Below, piece by piece: positions 45,201 to 57,200 of a stretch of DNA of 64,000 bases. The translations under genes and the position numbers were made by a program. The DNA is from Endomychus coccineus (lineage: Eukaryota; Arthropoda; Insecta; Coleoptera; Endomychidae), in contig OY294068.1 of the NCBI GenBank assembly GCA_958510875.1, positions 21,928,297 through 21,992,296 on the forward strand. The letters run 5' to 3'. The notes beneath the pieces were generated by a model that did not search any database, was not told where the DNA came from, and saw only the letters and a program-made list of their open reading frames with translations. Numbering within the stretch: the first letter of the stretch is position 1; the number at the start of each line of letters is the position of its first letter.

Positions 45201-48200
45201 TGTCATTCAACTACAAATCATTAAAATCTTTCTCTAATTGGCGAATATTATTTCCAGACGTCGACAGATGACGAAGATGAATCTGCACCGGAGCGAAACG
45301 CTTCTCAAATTGAACCTCTCACCCAAACTTTCTATGAAGCAAACACGCAAGTTATTTTCGAACAGCCGAAAGAGATAAGGAATCTCAGTTTGTCTTTCAT
45401 CTCTTCTCAAAAATTAGGAAAAGTCGCCGATGAAGTTGAAACTTTCGTCAATCTTCATGAGGCTCCAACTCAAATAGCACACACATCAACGCCCGGGCCT
45501 TCTAGGGTTAATAATAGCGAATATATTAACAATGAAAATATTTCTGATGGTCACTTTGAAGAAATTGTCCAATACAGTCCTATAATGCAAGATGTTATAG
45601 ATTTTCACGAGGCCGAAACGCAAATCGATACTGAAACCCTGTCGAACCATTCGAAGTCAATCGACGTTCACGAGATGGAAACCCAAATTGGAAGTTTGGG
45701 AGGCGAATTATCATCACACAATGCTGAACATTGTCAAAGTACAAGAGTTGTTTTGGGAGATCCAGATACAGACAGTGTGTTGTTGCATGAAGCTGAAACT
45801 CAACTACTGCCTACGGAAACAGATCATGAAATTCAGGAAAATGTTACAGTTCCTAATTGTGAGTCTAACGATGATACGTTAGACGAAATCCCGAAGGACA
45901 ATCGGTCGTCGAGAAAAACAGGTCAAATTATTGACGAAACCGTTGTTAACCAATCTGCCACTTCACAAATGGGCACAGTACATGATGATAGCAGTAACAG
46001 TTCAATAGACTTCATGACAATGCAAAAGACGAAGGTAATAAGCCACTGTACTGAATCACAAGCTGCGATATCGGAAAATACGGTCAATTCCAGTATTATA
46101 ATGTTGCACGACTCCGATGGTAGTTCAACGGATTCAGAAATAGTTATGCCTCGCAGGAAGAAACCGGTATTTCGTCATTTGAATTCACAATTGAGTGATA
46201 TTGATTCGAAAGAAACAAACGGAGCGGGTTCACAAAATCCATCGATCCTGGTCAATGACCCGAAAAACTCTGAAATGGATATGGAAATCGAAATAACGAA
46301 AAAAGGGTCTTCGTTGCCGAGAAAAAAATTAATCTGCGACTCGTCCAGTGACACCGAGATCGACGAAAATACTATGGTCACACCCAGACCAAGGAAAGTT
46401 AAACTGAAGAAGGCAAAACGATCCGACTCGGAAAATGAAGATTCTTTGAAGTTTGTACGAAAGAAAAGTTTGAGGAACGTTTTCGATGAGGATAGTGATA
46501 CTGCGGGGTCCGATGCTACAGGTTCTTCCAAACGGCTAGCGGCACCTCTGGCAGACGTAACGGGGAAAAACCTGAATGGCGTCGAGAGAAAAGTTGATTC
46601 CGACTGCGAAACGGACGTGGATGAAGGAATCGAAACGTCCATGGCCGATAAAAAGAAAGAAAATGAGGAAAATCGCGAGGACAACTTGAAAAATGACACA
46701 CTGGACGAATCCGATTTTATTCCGGCCACGCAAGATGAAAGGCCGTACGGTGTGATAAGTTTGGGATCGGTGCCGCCAAATATTGGAATTACTAACAATT
46801 CAGTTGAAGATTCGCGGGTGGGAACGCAATGTTCCGAAGAAAGTTTCAAGCTGGGCTTGACTCAAATGATGGATGAAAGTCAAGGTAATATAGGCAATGG
46901 TGGTATGGCGCAACTACCCACAGCAACGAAAGCTGCAGGGAAAGGATCGCAGGAATCAACGGTTTTAAACCTTTCCGTAGCCACTGAGAAACCAAGCACA
47001 AGCGGGGTACGCCACGATGAAGCTGATAGCTTGAAAACTTCTGCTACAATATCCGGAAAATGTTTGGATTCCCCTGCAGCGGTGAACGACGACAATATTT
47101 ACGATTTTGCTACTCAGAAATTGACTGATAATAAGCATGATGATCTTCCTGAAGAGATTTACCTGCAAAATACTCAAAAAATAAACGAACCTAGTGACCG
47201 TAAGAAAGATGAGGACGATAATATATTTGCACAACCTTTTCGGAAAAGTAAATCGCCTCGCAAAAGCCTCAATTCGCCAAAACCAAGTGCGGACGCGAAG
47301 GCTTCCGATGATGATGATGACATTTTCAATCAACCCTCTCAACTGTTCGATCCATCATTGGAAAACGAATTGGAGAATATGTTTAACAGTCCCAGGAGAC
47401 GTGTTTATCGGAAAAAGGTGACAGAAAGCCCGAAGACGCTAGAGAGACGTATGGAGAGTCTATTTGAAAGTCAGAGCTTGACTGAAGATATTGTAGGTAA
47501 TATTGAAGTCAATCAGTCCAAGGACAAGTTACCCACAGAAGATAGCGAATTAGAAGCAATATTAGCAACACAACGAGTTGTTGGTGAGTTATTGTAGATA
47601 TTTTTGTATTATACAGGCTGGTCCAGTTTCGAAAGCGAAAACTTTACAGGTAGACAGATAACTACAAAATGATATCAGTTTGTACTACTTGTGGTGTCAT
47701 GCATAAATTATGAAACAAAGCCGCTAGAGTCAATTATCTGTATTTTCAACATTTTCTAACCCATTTCTTTCAAGTTCATGCTGATGGATGATTATTAATC
47801 TCAAATCTGACCCCAAATTCGGATTCCTCGGAAAATTTCCGATCGATTCAATCGATATTGCAGGAGCGCTTTAAAGGGTTCCACGAGCATTTTTTTTTCA
47901 ATATTCAAATTTGTTTGAAAGCGCACTGTACATTTCTTGATAAAAATTTAATTTCTTCTTAAAAAAAGAAATAATCAAATAAAACGAGTTTTAATACTAA
48001 AATTTATTATTAAAAAATATATATGATAATTAAATAAAATAAGTTATATAATGAAAATTATTATTAAATAATTAAGAAAAATAGTATTTTTCTTTAAAAA
48101 AATTAATAAATTCATTTTCTTTGATTATTATATTTTTTGAAGAAGAAATTAATTTTTTATCAAGAAATGTACACTGCGATTCAAACAAATTTGAATATTG

Positions 48201-51200
48201 AAAAAAACATGCTCGCGGGACCCTTTAAATCTGAAGTAAATCTGAAAGAAAATTGGAAAATTAAATTACTGATTAATGTTACAACAATTTGTAATAGACA
48301 TCATGAAGGTAAAGGTAGTCAAGAAGAACTTATGATTAAACAAGTTGAAAATTGTCAAAGAGCATTTAGATAATAATTTACTTGATCTGAATTGAATTAG
48401 AGTTTGCAATGTTTAATGGAAATTTGAACAAGTGTAACAGAGGTCTTACTTGTAGTTCTCTAAAGCAGTAAATAAGATTTATGCTTTAATATGTCCACCT
48501 AGATCAATAATATATCAATAAATCATCCACCAGTCTACTACGACATAACCATTAGAACTTATATACTAAGGTCAAGAAAGGTGTTACTCTAAACTACGCA
48601 CTACGTAGCACAAGGAATATTGCTAGGTTAAACAAGTATACAAATACGATATTACATATCTGCTTACTATTCAAATTTATTCTATAAAAGCTAAAGGAAA
48701 ATTACTGACGATGTAAAAGAGTATCTACGATATTTGCTAGATAACAATTTGATTCGTAATGGATGTCGAGAGCACGTTAGAAATCATATTCATTGAAAAA
48801 TACCGACGTACAAGGGCTGAACATATCTTAATTAAGATTTAAGTTACAAAGCAAATTAAATCCCTTAGCGTCAGTCAATGAAACAGATTAAAAAAACAAT
48901 TTAAAAAGAAATGAATCAATTACTAACTTACCATGAGCATGATCAAAGAACGAATGGCGTTATTATATTTCCGTTTCACGAATTAACCCTCCTCTCGCGA
49001 ATAATTATTATCGATTGTCTATTGAAAGATAGATCACACTTATAGTCAATAAAGTTTATTGATTTAATATTCCGAGCCGGAATCGTTATTCAAATCATTA
49101 CAGCGATCTTTATACCAGTAACGTGGAAAGCGTTACAAATTTCAAAGGAGTGTTTGGCGATGGTCAAGCATCATAAAGACTGTTTGCGCCGTTTCGTAAC
49201 CGTGGACGAAACGGATCCGTCACAACACACCAGAGACCAAAGAACAGTCGAAACAGTGGACATGTCCAGGCGAATCGAAGCCGAAAAAGACAAAAGTGGG
49301 TCTATCGGCCAACAAAGTCATGGCGACAGGTTTTTTTGTGATGCACGGTATCATCCATATCGATTACCTTGAAAAGGGCAAAACGATCACCGGCTTATAT
49401 TATGCAGAGCTGTTGGATCGATTCGACGACGATTTGAAGCGAAAGCGCCAACATTGGGCAAAGAAAAAAGTGCTCTTCAACCATCACAATGCACCGGCGC
49501 ATAGGTCCGCAGTCGCAATGGCAAAATTGCATGAATTGCACTACGAATTGGTTCGTCATCCACCATATTCTCCAGATTTGGCCCCCTGCGATTTTTATCT
49601 ATTTCCAAACTTGGAGAAATGACTCGGCGGAAAGGGATTTGACTTCAACAATGAGATCATCGCTGAAGTAAACGCCTATTTTGAAGGATTGCCGAAATCG
49701 TAGTATTTCGGAGTGATCGAAAAATTAGAAAAACGTTGAACGAAGTCTATCTGGCTACAAGGAGATCATGTTGAAAAATAAAATAAGTTTCGATCAAATA
49801 AATCATTTCTTGTTTCATATTTCAGGAATTTTTTACCTTGCCCTCGTATCTAGTGTCAACCCGTACAATGTATTAAAACATTAACTCTACCCTAATTAAC
49901 GATTCAGCAATTTTCATGACAATTTTACTGACCTAAATTACGGAATATGAAAATAAAATTTGCGTAAGCGAAAAATTTTTAAAAAACTTTTTCCGATATG
50001 CCAATATAATCATTATAACAGAGGGCGGATCCATTTGAAAAATTACTCCCAGCTTCTTGCTATTGCTTTCATTGGTCAGTGATTCTTTCTTGAGTTACTT
50101 TAGGGGTAGATCGCTAATTCTGCTATTGGGAGATGTAATAATAAAGGTGTATGATGGTCAGTCTAACATTTCGAAGTTAGTGCCAACTTCCGGTATAACC
50201 AAAAACATTTGAAATATGCAATTGTTGAAAGGAGAAGGTTATTTATCATTTATTTTCAAGATCCTACATTTAGTCAATGGTGTATGAGAAATCTTCCCTG
50301 GAATATTGAGCTATCATATGTTTAATTCGATCTAGTCCCTTACATTGAAAATATCCTTTTATTTCTTATTTAATTATAGACAGTCCGAAAACTCTTGAGA
50401 AGCAGATGGAGAACTTGTTTGCAACTCAGAGCTCCGTCGCTGAAAAAATTGTCGATTCTGGAGAAGAACAGCACGACCCTGTAGTACCTATAATGGATAA
50501 CGATTTAGAAGCGATATTGGCTAGTCAACAAATTTCAAGTGAAACCGTTTCATCTGGAGTTCCAAATACCATCCAAATATGTAGCAATGCTTTGGATAGT
50601 AAGGAAAGTCAGTTGGAAGTTACTTTCCCTACCCAAACAGTACGAGTCATAGAAAATGATTCCAATAGGCCAGCTAATCCACTCGTGATTGTTTTTGATG
50701 AAGACCATAACGCTCATGGAGATGTGGCTAAGGAAATTGAAACAGAAGTACAAAAAACTGATACATCGATAGCATCAACCAGTAAAAATGCAAAGCCCGA
50801 TGATATAAATGAACTGAGCAGTGGTAAAGAAGATGAAGTTTTGAAAACCAGTTTCGAGCATAGTTTTGCATTGGAGGAAGCCAAGTGCAAGAAAATGCGA
50901 AAAAGTACCAGGAGTACGACGATTATTAATGACATTAAAGTGACCAAACCTAAAGATACCCTCATCGTGCCCGTTCAAACCAGAAAATCAACAAGGCGCA
51001 CAAAAGCGAGCGGAAGTAGCAAGTCTAGCGCCAAATCTGATGGTTCATCTAGAAGCGATACTAACACAAGTAATAATCTTTCGAGTAAACATACCGTAAG
51101 CGACTCCAGTTCTGAAACTGAAAGTTCCTCTTCGACAAGTACCAGTAGATCGACCGTTTCTTCCACAGCGACCGAGTCGACCAATTCCAACGTCAGATCG

Positions 51201-54200
51201 AGCAGGAGCTCGAGACGGAACGTTCCTAAATCTAATCCAATTCTACAGAAAATCGTAGAGACGGAGGAAAATCGCATCGATGCCCTAGACAACGCCACCG
51301 TTTCGCTGAAGGATATACGGGCCAAATCCAATCGAGGACCGGCGTCCGTAAATTCGACGATAGTCGATCGTCCCAGAAGAGAAACGCGAAGTAGACGAGG
51401 AAAATCGCAGGGTTCGCTCAGCGAGCACGGCAGTACAGCCGATACGAGCTCAGGTGTCGAGGTTCGCCAATCGAACGAAGGTGATTCCAGTATGAGAACG
51501 GCGATCGGAGAGAAGATCGTATACGAAATTAGCGATTCTTGCGATTCTTCGGCTGTGATTTTGTTGAAAGATAGAAGCCCCAGTCCACCGATTACCGTCA
51601 GCAGCGATAGCGCCGTCGAAATAACCTCGTATGAGAAACCTTCCAACGGAAAGGGAAAAGGCAAAAAATCTGTTACGACCGAAGCTATTGTCACGTCCGT
51701 CATTTTTCCTAGACGTTTACCGATCCGAGAGAAACGGATGTACGAATATCCAGCGTCATCGAAAACGATCGATAGCAAAAGTAGGAAAAGCAGTACGAGC
51801 AGCGAAAGTACTGTAGAAAATAGTGAACTTTCGCCATCTACGGTGAGAATGGACGGAGAAGAAGAACCGATTAATCCGAATCCAGTTCTAGAACCAACAC
51901 CCGTTCCGGTCACAGAACCAGAAATCGTCGTCAAAAAGATGTACGTTTGTGGACCAGAAACTCCTAAGCCCAGAACACGAGGTGGCAAAACTAGCGCTTC
52001 TAGTGACATTTGCAGTTTGTCGTCTACTTCTACCAGTGAAAGAAGTAGCAGCCGCACGAGTTCGAAACGATCATTAGGAAAAGATGCACAAATATCTTCG
52101 AAAAGAGAGACTATTAGACGGATATACAAATCTTCGTCTTCTGATTCGGGAACGAGTCAAGAAAACGATGGCGAAGGTACCGCTCCGGCAAGTGGTAAAC
52201 GAATTAGAGGAAAAACTTTGACCCGCATAAACGAGCCGACAACAGCAGCTCCAATAGAGCCTTCGACTTCTTTCAAGAAACCCAGGAATATATCCGAAGT
52301 TGCAGAAGGCACTAAAAGGAAGCCAACCGCTTTTGGTAGCTCATCGGAAGAATTGTTCACCCCGCCTAAACATAGGAGGATTTCGGAGAACCTGGATACT
52401 CCGGAGGTGAGTGCATTATTATTGAAAAGATTTGGTTTCACTCATTTTCTGATTTTACAAATCAACTCGTAACTGTTTGTGCTGCTTATAAAGGTTGTTT
52501 TTTAGCGTGATATAACTTCAAATTGGAATTGAACACATAGAATTTGAACGAATGAACGGAATTTTGGCTTTGTTTAGACCTTATGCCATTTATTGTTTGG
52601 ATATTATTATTTCGGGCATATGACTCCCGCGACTCGCTCTGATAAGTGCACTTTTTCAAGCATAGGTCGCCTGACTTCGCCAATAAGACGCACGTTAACC
52701 TCTAAGAGGTTCATAGTTCAGTAAACGGTGGAATTGATTACGGAAATTTTTGCTCATGGACCGATTTTGATCTGTGAAGGCTCATTCGATTCGCCTTGAC
52801 ACCTAGATCAAAGCTTCCCACTTTTGGTCCATGACAAATTGTTTATTTTGTTAATAAACAATAAATAGTGGCAAGAAAGTTTTAAACACTATTTTCCATT
52901 GATTTTAAGCAGGTAAAGTGTATTTTTTATTTATTTGACCAATGTTTATAACAATGTGTTAATTGACTATTTGCTAATAAACAATTTCTGAGTTAACTAA
53001 TTTAAAAAAAAAATAGAAATTTTTTAATATTCAACTTTAAACTCATTTTCTGATAATGAGGACCTGCTAAACATGAATTTGATGTCCACTATTTAATTAG
53101 TTGCTATTATAATTAGTTATAAACAATTTCTTAGTTAACAAATTAAAAAAAAAGAAATTTTCTAAATATTCGACATTGGAGTCATTTTCGGATAATTGGT
53201 ACCTGCTAAATATGAATTTGATGTCCATTATTTAATTAGTTAATAAATAATTTCTTAGTTAAAACATTTAAAATCAAATAGAAATTTTCTAAATATTCGA
53301 CATTAGTCATATTCGGATAATTGGGACCTGCTAAATATGAATTTGATGTCCATTATTTAATTAGTTGCTAGTATAATTAGTTAATAAATAATTTCTTAGT
53401 TAACTATTTTTAAAAAAAAATTCTAAATATTCGACATAAGAATCATTTTCGGATAATTAGGACTTGCTAAACATAAATTTGATGTCCACTATATAATTAG
53501 CTGCTAATATAATTATTTAATAAATAATTTCTTAGTTTACAAATTGAAAAAAAATAGAAATTTTCTAAATATTCGCCATTATAGTCATTTTAGGATAATT
53601 AGGACTTGCTAAACATAAATTTGATGTTCACTATTTAATTAGTTGCTAATATAATTAGTTAATAAATAATTTCTTAGTTAACAAATTGAAAAAAAATAGA
53701 AATTTTCTAAATATTCGACATTAGAGTCATTTTCGGATAATTGGGACCTGATAAACATGAATGTGATGTCCACTATTTAATTAGCTGCTAATATAATTAG
53801 TTAATAAATAATTTCTTAGTTAACAAATTGAAAAAAAAATTGAAATTTTCTAAATATTCGCCATTATAGTCATTTTAGGATAATTAGGACTTGCTAAACA
53901 TAAATTTGATGTTCACTATTTAATTAGCTGCTAATATAATTAGTTAATAAATAATTTCTTAGTTAACAAATTGAAAAAAAATAGAAATTTTCTAAATATT
54001 CGACATTAGAGTCATTTTCGGATAATTGGGACCTGCTAAACATGAATTTGATGTCCACTATTTAATTAGCTGCTAATATAATTATTTAATAAATAATTTC
54101 TTAGTTATTAAATTGAAAAAAAAATAGAAATTCTCTAAATATTCGACATTAGAGTCATTTTAGGATAATTAGGACTTGCTAAACATAAATTTGATGTCCA

Positions 54201-57200
54201 CTCATGACTGGGGGGGGGGGGATTTTATCCACTGACTCACTCGGTACCTGTCACTGTCAATATGCAGGCTTTTTCTTCTCTTCCTTACATGAAGCAATAT
54301 AAACGTGATGCGGAATCGATCAATGGTTCGCGGAATTATTTGATCGGTTGGACGATTATGTCGAGGTGAAATGGTAAGTTTGCGAACACGAATTCCATAA
54401 TAAATTCGCATATTTGCAATCGTTCGACTGATGTTAATTTTTGCATAATGAAATGGCAAACGTTACTGAATAAAAATAACCTCACAACTTTCATAGATCA
54501 TAAATAAAGCTGCCTCGATCAAAAGTTATATCACGCCAAAACAGAACACCTTTATATACATTCTATTCTTGGGGGTACGTTTGATGTCATAAAAAAGTTA
54601 AAAGGTGAAATTGTTCATAAGCATCGAAAGTCATTATTGTCCAATACGTCTTTTGTTATAATGTTAAATACTTGACATTTCATCCACATCATAAGCTTTT
54701 TCATTAGGATTATGAAACTAAACTAAAAACAGTGTCATAATAATAATATGATAATTTACTAGCAACTAAATGTATTGATAAATTCCATAAAGATACCGAA
54801 AAAGAAAAAATTTCGAATCGATGTTTTATGAAACAAAACGGAAATAAGGTTTTATTTTAACCTGTCGCTAGCTTCGCTTTATAAGCTTTCTGTCGGAAAA
54901 TGTTCTGAGGAATGATGAAATGTCATTATTGTCTTTGATGTTGTAGGTCTATTTTGTGCCTGTCAGAGTTAATTGAGCGGAAGAATTTTTTCTTTCTTGA
55001 ATAAATAAATCGTAAATGTCAATTATCATGGTCATCCATTGAATTTTCATTGAATATATTGAATTATTCGGTAATTTGATAAGTTTAAGCAAGTGCAGTG
55101 GCATGGAGACTAAAAAATACAATAGTAAAAAGTGAAAAACCCATGAAGAATTTAAGAGAATAAAGGTAATAAGTTGAAAAGTAATTCAATCAAACCATTC
55201 AATATTTTTATATGAATTCTTTATTTTCAGCAAAGGATTTGTAAGACTTTGGCGAAACGTTGGTTTGTCACCCACAGGCATCGGAATAAAAGGCCCGAAA
55301 ATGTTTCGAAAGCTTTTGTGAAACGATGGGTCATTGCCGGTGGAAAGGAGGGGTCCATTCACTGCCAATGCGATTCGGGACAATTGAGCGAAACTTGTTC
55401 CGCAGTTTGCTCGTTGGTTTCCGCATTCGATCAGCCAGTTACAAAACATACATCCAATCATGTTGAGCAGGTAGTAAGTAATACCACATTTGTAATTCAT
55501 CTTCATCCGATTTGGTTAACAATCCTATGACATATTTTTAGGAAAGCGTGTCGAAGACTTTGAAGAAGCGTCGGATAGACGCTGATGGGCATGGAGATAA
55601 AACGGCTGAAAAATTAAGGACAGCTGTTCTCAAAAGCTGTGTAATTCCTGGAGTAAATGATGGGCCTCTGCATTGTCAATGCGGTTCGGGACATTTGGCC
55701 GAAACTTGTTCCTCAGCTTGCCGGTTGTTTTTCAGATCAAACCGGCCAGCTACCGAACACAACGATCACCTAGTAAGAAATACCAAAGATATAAACCATT
55801 ACCAACCGAGTACCAGCAGACGAATGGTGAAAACCTATAACCAAAACATCGCTACTTTAAGTGGAACTCAAGCCACTCATTTTCTACCTCACTATGTTAA
55901 TGTGATGAATGATGAATTACCATCCCAGCGAAACGGAATGGTTGATGTTTCAAAACTATACGGTGTTCGAGAAACAGTATTGGAAGGTCATCTGTTGGAA
56001 AAATCGTCCACTACGGGGGAAGTTTCAAGACTGCCAACAAGACCCAAAACGGTTCAGAAAGAACGCTCTCCACAATTCGACGTAGCAGGTTCTTCAAGTT
56101 CACGCAGTCTTTCAGAAGATGATAACGAAACGGATACTACAGGATCTACAAAACCGCGAACGATTTCTTTTCGTATACCTGAAGGCAGGATTTCACTCCT
56201 GCAATTGTTTGCTACTTTTCCAAATTCCGCAGAAACGGTTAATGTTGGCGCCAATGCGAACCCTATGATTGGAGGACGATTAAGTATTGAAGACGCTTTT
56301 ACTGATTCAGAATGCGAATTATCAAGGGTTGTTGAAATCTCGCCTGTTACCCATCAAGTAAGTGGGGAAGGGCCATCAAGATTGTCACTTTCTGATGAGA
56401 TTGAAATACGACTATCACTACAATTGGTCGATGGGGATGCAAATATGCTGTTTCCACTAGTATATTTAAATTCCAACCAACAGAATCCACGAATGTATAA
56501 GAGTATACTAACTGTTTTGCAAAATGGGGTGAAGGCAAATGAAACCAAATCGGAAACTAGACCGGCATCTTCATCTGAACCACCGCAAAAGGCATCCAAT
56601 CGTGTAAATTTGAAAATCAGAAATGATTTATTCAAAAACTCCTTGCTCAAGTATACTAATCTGTATAAAGTTGAATATGAACTGGAATCTTTGAAGACCT
56701 TGAGAGATTTGGGTAAGTAAATGCATTTATCTGGTTAGTGAGACTACATTTACGAATTTGTTTTTCTTTTATTGTGCAATTTATTTTTGATTGAAAAGAA
56801 TACATTGGTTTTACCAACATCTAGAAATTACTTCGGAAAGAACCAAATATTGTAATTACGTGTTTTTTTATCAGTTTTCTTGATGATATGTTGTTTTCTC
56901 ATTTTATCTCAGAATGATGAGTGTAATTAAGCCAGTAATTTTGAAAAGACTTACCATTTAAAATTTTCTTCCACGGGATCAGAGCATGAAAGAAAAATGA
57001 ATCATAGCGATTCATATAGATTCTTCCATTCTCAATTACAGGTCGATCCTATAAACTAGGTGTTTTTATTCGCGATGCTTTTACACATCTAATCATAAAT
57101 CAGTAAATTTTATAATTTTGTTTGCGTTTGGGAAAACTTTAAGTTTGAAAATTAATCAAAACATACGGGACGATTGACAAATAACACAAGTAAGCAAGTA

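Noticed and set aside
46175..46849. 224-codon minus-strand frame, and the 384-codon one at 50975-52129
   Set aside because: Antisense shadows of the long mediator exons, whose Ser/Glu/Lys-rich coding keeps the opposite frame open. The sense frames carry the splice sites and motifs.
48137..48373. 78-codon frame
   Set aside because: Overlaps an inverted-repeat arm and resembles no known protein.
52940..54205. CRISPR-like array
   Set aside because: The repeats are contiguous 142 bp units without spacers; it is a satellite in a eukaryotic intron.
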